Positions 53,451-64,000 of a stretch of DNA of 64,000 nt are shown in pieces. A program made the translations under genes and the position numbers. Location of the stretch: assembly GCA_025991245.1 (NCBI GenBank), contig BQMJ01000077.1, positions 62,001 to 126,000 on the forward strand, written 5' to 3'. Under the pieces are notes generated by a model. It searched no databases and had not been told where the DNA came from. It saw only the letters and a list, made by a program, of their open reading frames with translations. The first letter of the stretch is position 1; every line of letters begins with the position of its first letter. Source of the DNA: Galdieria partita. Lineage: Eukaryota > Rhodophyta > Bangiophyceae > Galdieriales > Galdieriaceae.

Positions 53451-56400
53451 TGTCTGAAAGGCAAGGAATTCTTTCTATTCAATTGATAATAAAAAATGTA
53501 CACCACACGTAATTTCATTTATAGACAAATTACCTTGTCAATTATATACAAACGAGAAATACTTTTAGCCAAGAAAGAAAGACAAACACCAATTGCAATA
53601 CACAGCACAAAAAAAGACCATAATAGAAGGAAAATACAATTGATAATATCTAAGAAATCGAATCTTGGCAATTTGCATATGCTTTGAACCAATTCAGGAG
53701 AGGTGAGAAACTCAACGTTTAGCCACTTTGAGTCACAAAGGTGTAAACAGAGAGACATCAAAGAATCAACGCAAATTCTTAAAACAAGATAAAGACTAGA
53801 ATTGACCATTCAAGTTTTACCAATCAGCCAATCAGAATTATTCATAATTGGACAGAGCTGGGACCAATACAGTAGAGCTATCACCCAACGCCAAAAAAGA
53901 AAGTTCGCGTATCGCTTCTTAAGAAAAACTTTATTATGAAGAACAATTATACAAAAATGCTTCTAAGACCACAGTTTAAAAGAAAAGATTCAAACAACCC
54001 AATATCAATCAAAACAATAAATAGAGATGCAATACAATTGACATGAGAAGCTTTATTTATCACAGAAACTTATTGAAGACAACATGTACTTGTGAGAGTT
54101 CCACATAGAATATTCAATTTAAAAGAGAAAAAGAAAACCAAAAATTTCTGGCAAAAACAATATTAGCTCAAAACGAACTACTCAGCCAAAACAAGCACCA
54201 GAAGGAAATGAAATATTCTAAAATGTGGATTTCTTAGGACAAACACAATCAAATTTCTAAATTACAGGAAGTCTAAGAGAAGAAAAAGTTTGCGAATTTT
54301 ATATAACCCAGTGGCGAATTAAAACAATTAGGAAAACATATAAAAGCGGACCATACAAAAAGTTCGGATTAAAATACATTAAAACTATAAAGTTGTCTAT
54401 AATGCACAATGCTGAAATCATTTCCAATTACACTGTGATGTGAAAGAGGAAAAAGATTAACATCAAAAACACCTAAAATAGTACCTGGAAAATATTACAT
54501 ATTCAAAAACCATACACACTCAACGAGAAGAAATGCAATTTTACAAAGAAACCTCTCTTCTTTACAAGAGACTAAATTAGAAAGTGATATCTGTGAAAAA
54601 AATATTAGCAAATAGTATATAGAACCTTAGTAGATTGTGTTGCAAATGAAAAACTTGTTACATTGTAGATTTTACTAGGCAGAATTAGAATCCAAGCTGG
54701 GTCGTTGGGAAATCCAGTAATCAGTTATTTGAGTTCACATGAGGGTTCATTGATTCATTTTCCCTCACTTTCCTCTATTGCCTTTTGGCTGTCATGGGCC
54801 GTGTTCTACGTAGCCAATTCTCGACAAAATTCAAAAATTCTTCGAAATTTTTTTAAAGCAGATATTTGTGGAAAAAAAGTTGTAGAAATTGGTTTGTGTA
54901 TACTAATTTGTGTTTTCTTGTTTCATATGAACTTTTTCACGATTAGCCAAGAGTATGCTCCAACTGTCTAAAAAATGGCTAGAGTGCTATTTATTTGCAA
55001 ATATAAAAATAAGTAGTGGTCGAAATCAACAAAAATGGAGGAGTAAAAGAATCGAACTTACCAAGCTCTTCTTTTATACTCCATTGTCCTCTGGAAAAGT
55101 TGAGGAAAGACCAACGATTGATTCAAAATCTCCATGGTGCATTTTTGCATACATGACATAGTTGGAAATTCTTGAGTCAGTTTGCCAGCTAGTACACCAG
55201 AATAATTACAAGTGGAGCTTTTTCTGCAGTGTCCCAAATACCACAGTATTTCAAGTTGAGCCGTTAACAAAGACTGCTAGTCTCAATCTTGCACTTGCTC
55301 CCTATTAGAACATAGAAATGAATATGTGCCTCAGTAGAAGGCATTCATTTAATTTCTATTCACCAAGTACCGATTTAGACGCTAGAAAAGTATGAAAAGC
55401 AAAACGCATTGAAATTTCTTATGGTAATAATGGAAGAAATAGAATTTCGACTGGAGGACTTCCCAAACAAAGAGTTTCAAATAGAAAATTCTAGAGAAAA
55501 GAGCTAGGAAGAAACCAAAATATTATGCAATGCATACTAAAAGACTAAAAAAGTATTTAAATCTAAGAAAACAAAGAAGAACAAATTGATTGTTGAGAAA
55601 AAGAGTGAAAGTACAATATGACCAATAAGGAAAAATGCCACGCAGTGATATAATCTTCTAATAGTTATCGCGCAAAGTATTGACCAGGTAGACATAAAGC
55701 AACAAGAAAAAGGAAGAACAGCAGACATGATGGAATATTTACGTTGTCATTGTTAACTGCTTCTTTCAATTGAAAGACTTTTTTATGGCATATGTATGGT
55801 ATTGTTTTTCTTTTGGTTCAATATGTATACCATCGCCAAAGTAGCATTATAGTATACAAAGATACTCACAGAATGAGATAAGGAGTATACAATGATCATA
55901 AGAAAATAAAACCCTGCTTTGCCAAATTGCTAAGTGATAGATAGGACAACATAAGGAAAAAGCATACCGAAACAAGGTTGTACTCTTCAAACCACTGTCA
56001 GCGAATCGAGAAAGACTCTGATACAGTAGATGGTAAATAGTACTGTTGCAAAAAACGGAAAGCGGAGCCAATTTAGTTTTGCAAGATTTCAAGTAAATAA
56101 TGAATTATGTTAGCTCCAAACAAATGAAAACGTTTCACCAAAACAAGTACTAGAGAAAATTCATGATCAGTCAAAAGCGTTACAAGTGCACGAGTATGTT
56201 AGGAGCTGAAGATTTCATAGGCGAAGATGAATTGACACGAATGGATCAACAAACAAAACAAAACTTAAACACTACCCAATATGAAAGCAACAAGGTAAGT
56301 CAAAATATTTGAATTATTAAATAATTCTTTGCTTTATAACATTGGTTTCACGAGAACATAATTCATTGAAGGAAAGCACATGACATATGTCAGAGAACAC

Positions 56401-58409
56401 TAGACAATTCTATTTTTATTAGAACTTTGTAACGTTTCTTTCTTTCGTACTCTTATAGACTAGTAAATGATCGTTAAAGGTATCGTTTGAAAATAACCTA
56501 TAGAGAAAAGACAACAAGAGAAATAGAATCTCTAGAAAGTTGAAGAATTCTCATATACTGCTTGTCATTATTGAATAAGTATCTCTAATTTTTCTCTTGA
56601 GCGGACATTAGTCGACAATGCAAAAGATAGTAAGAAGTAGTATCCAAATGCATGTTCAAAAAAGAACCTACCATATTCTCAGTCGTAAACAATTCAATAC
56701 TTTTGTCTAATTGAAATACTCAAAAGAAATTCTATATATTTTAGGAGAGAAACAAAAACACCAGGATGATTTCAAAGCACAAGAATGAAAATACAACAAA
56801 CTCATGGAGGAAAGGTACTCTTGAGAGATATGTCTCTCAACAAGCTGTCATTCAAAGCATAGTCAAACTGACATAATCCAAGTTGCTATAGACCTACATT
56901 GAACTTTTGTGGCGAAATTGCTAATTGTTTAATTCATTTGAGGCCTTTTTATGAGAAGAATGTGGCTTGCTTTGTCTTCATTATATATATCAACAGTACA
57001 ATTCGTGTATAATATCATGCCGATCAGCATAAAATCGTACACAATGGATGCAGTTACCATAAGAAAGCAAAAAATTTTTTTTTACAAAAAAGAAGTGTCT
57101 GATAAAAGATACCACATAGTAACAACCAACAGTTGCAAGATTCGACTTTTCGAAGAACTGTCGCTTTTCAATATCAAAAACGACTATAGTGAAACAAGCC
57201 ATGCAATGCGTTAGGTGTAAAAATTTCCAGATTTAGATTTCGCAATACATCAAATCCATAACCAAATTGCTCAGCTCCCCCCAAAAACTAAAAGTTCAAT
57301 AAAAATGAAAGAAATGGAACAATTGGATATCACCAATACAACTGTGGGGGTGGTTTCAAAAAGACTTTAAAGGAAGAACTATTTTGTCACTCGAAATAAT
57401 TTAGCAAAATCAAAAAAACTACAAGAATGTTGACACAATTTCAAAAGAATTTAACCGAATCTACACCACTTAATTTTATACTCTATTAGATTCTTTTGCG
57501 ACGATCTAGTGAGTTGAGAAAAACGCATGCTTTTTAGAAAAAGAAATGGAAAGTCGTGTGTTTTCAAATAAAAAAAAAATTTGACTGTTTTTCTAAAATG
57601 ATCTACGGTTCATAATAAGAGCGATAAAAATGTCGTCTCAAATAGAGTCTATAGAAGAAGAAAGAATTTAATGAGGTCGGCCCAAGTGAAAAAATTGAAG
57701 AATTTCAATACATTATTTGTCCTTTATGGCATCAATATTTCTAGTTGTTCACAGAGGTAGACAGTAGGTGACAATGCGAAATTTAGTAAAAGGAAAAGTA
57801 GAACAAATCTGCATAAAAAAAATCAATGTGTTCTCACCTCGAACAGTTTAGTACATAGGTGTAATAAAACCTAGGAAAACTTCATTACACATTCAAGGAT
57901 TATAAGACAGAAACCACAAAAGAAAAAGAGACAGTAGTACAAGAAGAAAAAGGAGCAAAAGCTGAATTTTTTAAATTGTGAACTAAGAGTCTATACGACG
58001 ATAGAATCTCCTAATTCAATCATTCTTAGAAAACGACAATTGAGCAAGTATCTAGGGCATAGTAATTCACAATGAAAAGACAACAAATTGATTCTGAGTT
58101 TGACGTTGTCAAGAATAAATAAAAAGAAACTCAAAAAGTTCCTACACAAGACAAAGTTCTATTTTTAGAACCAAGAAGAACATAAGCATTGCTTACGTTT
58201 GGATTGATGTGTATACCTATCCTATATTTTAAGTTGAAGAATAGTCTATTTACAGAATGAAACAAGCAGTATCACTCGATTCTCAGAAAGCAAACACTAA
58301 GTTACCAAATAATTAAGTCTTTTTAAGAACATTGCAACGTAGAATACAATAAAGTGACCAAAAACAATGCTTAAAATTGTGCTATATAAGACAGATTTTA
58401 AAAGGCGGT
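53451..58409. repeat. Gene-free A-rich subtelomeric mosaic
   Basis: No gene supported. The + strand is strongly A-rich, the reverse of the preceding 8 kb. A diverged direct repeat is visible: 56520-56750 with 57690-57860 (both include a TTGAAGAAT...ATTNTTTGTC...GACAATGC series). Homopolymer A runs are frequent. Confidence 0.55.
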
Positions 58410-60618
58410 TCTGATAATGTACGGTTCAACCATGAAGGTCTTGGTGGAACGATCGAAACAAAAGTCTCGAAATTATCCAAATTGAAAGCGTATCATTACG
58501 TATGCGCTGAAGACAGCAGCGGGCCTTAATAGGAAAAATCAAGAAAGAAATATCATTATCTCTACCATATAGTACCATATGAAAAGACAAGTTCAACGAA
58601 AAGGTACTATGTCACTAATGCAAAAAAATTTAAAAAATTTTCAAAATTTGTGACAACAGTTAAAAAAGAAAAAGATTTCAATATTTCAGTTTCAGTTCTA
58701 TCGCATTGGCATCATGAAATAGTATCGAAGAGGAGTTTATGTCAAATATCAAAGGGGAATAGACAGTTTTTGCATTATTAGGCCTACACTTGGTTTAGTA
58801 AAGGAACAGTATAAATACCCATTTTACAAGGAAACAAGAGAGAATAAGGATCTAGAGAAATAAAAACTTGAGAAGATATTGAAGAATTTTTACGTTCCAC
58901 TTGTTCCTTACATCATCGGTACCATGAACCTGCTCTCGTTAGGCAGAAACCAAGTGAAACAAAAAAAAAGTTACAGCAATCTGCTCACAGAGAAAACAAA
59001 TACAATTCTTTTGATGAAAGAGAGTTCATTAACTATATCACAATGAAATAAAGAAGAAAAAAATTTGTTTTTCTCATTTGTAGAAAAGTAGCAAAAAGAA
59101 GGGACAATCCTTGAAAACAACAATGAAAGCAGCAAAAAACAAAGAAATGGAAATGTTAATAGTGATAGAATGTTCAATTGTTGCGACGAGTTGTTCGCGT
59201 ACAATACTGGAGCCTTAGATTAGCGTCACCAGAAGGGTACCATTAAAACGAACCACTCAAAATCTCAAAAGAATACAAAAGAAGCAGAAAAGTGTGAACT
59301 CCAAAAAAATTTGAACTAAAAGAGGAATCTAAAAAATAACTCCAGTTTCAAATCCAATAAAAAATAGACAAATGCTACTGAGTGGAAACCAAACTTGGTC
59401 AGTAGCCCAACAAGCATAAAAAAAAAAATTAAAAAAATGACCATTCTGTGGCAAAGAACTTAAATAAGAAAACATACATAAACAATTTACTCTGCCCACT
59501 CCTACTTTGAGACTACTAGAGCGCAATAAATTGAAAAACTAGGTATGCCCTGACTGAAAGCAATAAGCATTTTTTCCTCGTTTTGGTTTTATTATGCTTG
59601 ATTAGAGTATAATTTCAAGTTGAATATGTATATTTACCTAAACGTTCATATACTGTTAAAAGATATTGACAGGGTGAATCAAGGTAAATTCATCCAATAT
59701 AAGAAACCAAAAGGATCTTACGCCAAATAGATTTGGCACAAATACCAGATAAAGCAAAAATATCAGAATGAAAAAAATCCATAAATTTACTGTGCCACTC
59801 GGTCAATCAAGAACGACGGTAATGTTGCTAGTAACAACAAAGGAAACCATTCAAGAAAAATGTTCACAATTTCTAGAAAGCCCAAAATTTCGAATTACTG
59901 CGAAACAACAGAGAAACTCCTTAACTAGAAAGCGCCTTGAACTAAAAATAGCATCCTAAAATTTTACCTAAATATCCGTAGTAAACAACAAATACAAACA
60001 TACGCAGAAATAGCCCACAAGGCAATTCATTTCATCTCTGGCAAAAAAAGCGGCACAGTTTGAGAATTCCTTACTTTTACCAGACTAAAAGCAAAAGTAA
60101 AGGTCTTGATAGAACCAATTCGCTTCCTTTCTCCAATGCATTGTGATGACCACGAACCTAATAAATTTTCAAATGTGGATGTTTTGGTGTAGGACTATAA
60201 GAATTTTTTTAACAGGGTTTACTAACTTTCATTAAGGTTCACTGCTGTTTTTCCCAAAGTCGCATACTATAGAAAAAAATTAACAGGATAAATAAAGGAA
60301 CATTCATCAATTATAAGAAAGCTCGAGTATCCCTTACACAACATATAAGGCTTCAACTAAGAACAAAGAAAACAGATATGTAATAAAAGCTTTAAAAATT
60401 GCTTTACAACTTGGACAATGAAGAATGGCAATGTCAAAATAACAGTTACTACAAAAAAGTTTCCATTTGAACAAACCGTTTAAAATTATTAATCAACAAA
60501 AGAAAAACAGAAAAATGCCTAAACAAAAAAAGGCGCCCATAGATTAAAAGTAAAATGTAAACATTCTCTTTACGTTTGAAGCATTCTCGCAATAAAACTC
60601 AAAAAGAAACAAAACCAA

Positions 60619-60905
60619 AAAGAGCTGATAAAAGAAGTCACATTGTCATCTTTAGAATACTCATTAAAAATTTGGGACATAATTGATTCTACTAGAAGCA
60701 AGGATAAAAAGCTTGATAGAATTAAGGGGTTCGTTCAATGCATTCATAAAAAAAAATTGAGTAACTTGCACAATATGTGTAGCCTGGCAGAAAGGAGCAT
60801 GCATTTTTTTGTCTTATTGAGGTTCTACTGAGGGTTTACTATAGGGTCTACTTATGGTGTACTATTAGGGTTTATTAGGGAGTGTTAGGGAATGTTAAGG
60901 TTAAC
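60619..60905 (+). repeat. 288-bp subrepeat, first copy
   Basis: Pairs with 60906-61170 and with the end of unit 2 (about 63400-63650). Each copy contains GTAGCCTGGC(A/C)GAA and ends in telomere-like GGGTTTA repeats. Confidence 0.75.
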
Positions 60906-61170
60906 CGAAAAGAGCCAATAAAAGAAGTCACAACGCCATCTTTAAAATACTCATTAAGAATTTGCGACAAAACTGATTACATTAGAAGCAACGGTAAAAA
61001 GCATTATAGAATAAAGCGGATCCTGGAATGCATACATGAAAAAAGAAATAATTGAATTGCAAAATGTGTGTAGCCTGGCCGAAGGAAGCATGCATTTTCC
61101 TTTCTTATTGAGATTTTACTGAGGTTTACTATACGGTCTACTTATGGTTTACTATTAGGGTTTAATAAAG
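60906..61170 (+). repeat. 288-bp subrepeat, second copy
   Basis: Follows the first copy directly, including its telomere-like end (61120-61170: GGTTTACTATACGG, TTACTATTAGGGTTTAATA). This marks the junction with unit 2. Confidence 0.75.
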
Positions 61171-63650
61171 ACGATTCTCCTAAGGTTCAACTATGAAAGT
61201 CTTGGTAAAACGATCGAAACAAAAGTTTCGAAACAATCCAAATCGGGAAGTTTTTCTTTATATATGCACTGGAGATATCAACGAATTTAATAAGAAAAGG
61301 AAATAAAGAAATATCATTATCGTTACCAAGTAATGCCCATACAAACCTATATGAAAAGACAAATTTGCGAGAAACATTACTGTAGCATTATTGCATAAAA
61401 AATTCAATAATTTTTAAAATTAATGGCTACACTAAAAAAAAAAGATTTCGGCATTTTAGTTTCAGTTCTATCATAATGGCACTATGAAAAGGTATTGAAG
61501 AGGCATTTATGCAATGTATTAAAGGGGAATAGGCAATCTTTGCATTATAAGGGCTACACTTGTATCCAAAGTTTATTAAAGAAACAATACAAATACCAAT
61601 TTTACGAGCAAACCATAGAATAGAAATCAGAGAAATAGAAAGAAGAGGATATATTGAAGAATTTACATATACCACATGTTGTTTACATCATCAATACATT
61701 GAACCTGTTCTCGTGGGGTAGATATTTGTCGACCGTGTGAAACGAAGTTAACACGTTACTGCAATCGGCTCGTAGAAAAAAAATACAATGCTTTTAATGA
61801 AAGTGAGTTCATTTGCTATATGACAATGAAATACAGAAGAAAAATGTTTTTTTCATTTATAGAAAAGTAGTAAAAAGAAGGGACAACACTTGAATGCAAT
61901 AACGAAAACAACAAAGAATAAAGAGAGGAAAATGTTAATTGTGACAGATTGCGCAACTGTTGCGACGACTTGTTCGCGTACATTGCTCGTTTTTTAGACT
62001 AACGTAGCCAGAAGAGTACCATTTAAACGAAAGACTTGAAATCTCAAAACAATGCAAAAGAAGCAGAAAATTGTGAACTTCAAAAAATCTGAATTAAACG
62101 AGGAATGTAACAACCAACTCTAGTTTCGAATCCAAAAGAATCTTAAACAAAATGTAGCTGACAGGAAACCAAACTTGGTCAGTAGCACAACGAGCATAAA
62201 AAATAAAAAATACGTAGCTATTCTTTGACAAAAAGCATAAATAAGAAACCAGACGCAACCAATTTACTTTGCGTAATCCTACTTTGAGACAACTAGAGCG
62301 CAATGGATTGAAAAATTAGGTATGCCGAGGCTAAAAGCAATAAGAATTTTTCTTTATTTTGGTTTTCTAGGCTTCATTGGGGTATAATTTCTAGTTAAAT
62401 AAGCATATTTAACAAAACTTTCAAATACAATTGGAAGATATTAACAGGGTGCTTCAAGGTAAATTCATCCAATATCAGAAAAACCAAAAGGATCTTACAC
62501 CAAATAGATTTGGCACAAATATCAGACAAAGCAAAAAAATAATGTGAAAAACATATAAATTTAATGTTCCACTAGGTCAATCCAGAAGGTCGGTAATAAT
62601 GCTAATGACAACAAAAAGGAGCTACTTAAGAAAAATGTTCACAATTTCTAAATGCCTCCCAAATTCGAATTACTGCAAAGCAGCAGAGAAATGCTTCAAC
62701 ACAAAAGAGCTTTGAATTAAAAATACCATTTTAAAATTTTCCTAAAATTTCCAGGTCTTCCCTTAATGAACAACAAATACAAACATACAAAAAACTGGCT
62801 CACAAGGCACGTCATTTTATCACTAGCAAAACAAGAAGCACCATTTAAAATTGACTAATTTTAAGAGACTAACAGCAAAAGTAAAGGCCTTCATAGAAAA
62901 ACATCGCTTTTTTCTTTAACAAATAAATATGACATAGACAGTGATAATTGTTCAAATGCGGATGGTCTGATACAGGGCAATAGGAACTCTTTTTATCAGG
63001 CTCAATTAAGTTTTATTAAGGTTTAGTACTGTTTTAACCCAAGGTCATATGCTATAGAAAAATATAAACAGGATAAATAGAGGAACATTCATGCATTGTA
63101 AGAAAACTCGAGAATTCTCTACACATTATAAAGGGCCTTAACTAAGAACTAAAAAAAATGTAATAAAAGCTTTAATAATTTGCTTTACAACTTGGACAAT
63201 AAAAGAGAAAGGAAATAAGACTAAAATCAACCAAAAAAAATCTTTATTGAAGCAAACCACTTAAAATTTTTAATCGACACAACACACCAAAAAAACGGCT
63301 AAGCAAAAAAGGACGACAATTAATTAAGGATAACATGTAAACATTTTTTTTGGGATTCTAAGTGTTCCCGCAATCAAACTCAAATCCACAAACAAAAAGA
63401 AGAACAAACCAAAAGTCATATGGCCATTAGAAAAACCCTTATAAAAACTTGCGGCTTAATTAATTATACCAGAAGCACGAAAAAAACACTCGATAGAATT
63501 GAAGCACATTTTTCTCTCATGCATTCACGGAAAAAAAGCAGTGTACTCTAAAATACACGTAGCCTGATAGAAACGAAAATGCATTTTTCTTTCTTATTCA
63601 GGGTTTACTGAGGCTTTACTGAGTTTTTGCCAGGTTCTATTTGGTTCTAT
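61171..63650 (+). repeat. Subtelomeric tandem unit 2, abutting the telomere
   Basis: Second copy of the unit, with one copy of the 288-bp end instead of two. It runs directly into the terminal telomere array. Confidence 0.8.
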
Positions 63651-63660
63651 TAGGTCTTCT

Positions 63661-64000
63661 AAGGTTTCAGGTTTATTAGTGTTTATTAGTGTTTATTAGT
63701 GTTTATTAGGGTTTATTAGTGTTTATTAGTGTTTATTAGTGTTTATTTAGGGTTTATTAGTGTTTATTAGGGTTTATTAGTGTTTATTTAGTGTTTATTA
63801 GGGTTTATTAGGGTTTATTAGGGTTTATTAGGGTTTATTAGGGTTTATTAGGGTTTATTTAGGGTTTATTTAGGGTTTATTTAGGGTTTATTTAGGGTTT
63901 ATTAGGGTTTATTAGGGTTTATTTAGGGTTTATTTAGGGTTTATTAGGGTTTATTAGGGTTTATTTAGGGTTTATTAGGGTTTATTAGGGTTTATTAGGG
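63661..64000 (+). repeat. Telomere, TTTATTAGGG-type
   Basis: About 33 tandem 10-11-mers with the G-rich strand running toward the right edge, as expected for a right chromosome end. Distal units are TTTATTAGGG mixed with TTTATTTAGGG. The first 120 bp are enriched in GTGTTTATTA variants. The array is still running at the last base of the window, so its full length is not seen. Confidence 0.93.

Larger units (their letters stand above)
58410..61170 (+). repeat. Subtelomeric tandem unit 1 (about 2.76 kb)
   Basis: Co-linear with unit 2 over its length: 58427 pairs with 61184, 59767 with about 62541 and 60637 with about 63413. Identity looks to be about 75-85% by eye. The unit ends in degenerate telomere-like sequence (GGGTTTACTATAGGG ... 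ATTAGGGTTTATTAGGG, 60830-60895). A partial second copy of its last 290 bp follows. Confidence 0.8.

Noticed and set aside
54705-54971. 88-residue hydrophobic frame in the A-rich region
   Set aside because: Length expected by chance over this span and not preserved in neighbouring repeats.
45140-63650. Possible retroelement or viral sequence in the repeat mosaic
   Set aside because: I saw no reverse transcriptase, integrase, capsid-like or envelope-like segment and no terminal repeats with target duplications.
1-64000. tRNA, rRNA, riboswitch or CRISPR
   Set aside because: No cloverleaf with A/B boxes, rRNA core sequence or spaced repeat array was found on either strand by eye.

Overview
The window looks like the end of a nuclear chromosome of a cyanidiophyte red alga, most likely Galdieria or a close relative. 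This is inferred from very short introns (about 45-65 nt), tightly packed eukaryotic genes, plant/red-algal metabolism (peroxisomal glycolate oxidase, beta-amylase, ferrochelatase, plastid-targeted proteins) and a subtelomere carrying copies of a P-loop ATPase family. Galdieria is known for a large family of archaeal-type ATPases. No database search was possible.

Region 1 (1-29.4 kb) is conserved single-copy housekeeping sequence. Left to right it holds: an unrecognised left-truncated gene, glycolate oxidase with a C-terminal SRL, an SRPBCC protein, a TBC Rab-GAP (-), a 1309-residue coiled-coil protein, Mpv17/PMP22 (-), beta-amylase (-), ferrochelatase (-), S-formylglutathione hydrolase, a diacylglycerol-kinase-like enzyme, a YEATS protein (-), an unknown helical protein (-), a plastid-targeted unknown, a PP2C-like protein that has lost its metal ligands, a large FUSC-like membrane protein, the spliceosomal helicase Aquarius (-, about 25 introns) and a Tim44-like protein. 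Gaps are often 15-120 bp and several promoters must be bidirectional.

Region 2 (29.4-45.2 kb) is the transition to the subtelomere. Two intact genes encode P-loop ATPases (702 and 882 residues) joined to a C-terminal module that resembles a PD-(D/E)XK nuclease core. Around them lie at least three broken relatives and one header-only fragment, in both orientations. Two ordinary host genes sit between the fossils: a secreted phosphoesterase and a small helical protein.

Region 3 (45.2-63.65 kb) has no gene I can support. It is a mosaic of old, diverged repeats. The + strand is T-rich up to about 53.4 kb and A-rich from there on. The last 5.2 kb are two tandem copies of a roughly 2.77-kb unit, each ending in degenerate telomere-like sequence.

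Region 4 (63.66-64.0 kb) is a telomere. The G-rich strand runs outward as TTTATTAGGG with TTTATTTAGGG variants, and GTGTTTATTA variants lie on the proximal side. The right edge of the window is therefore at or very near the chromosome end.
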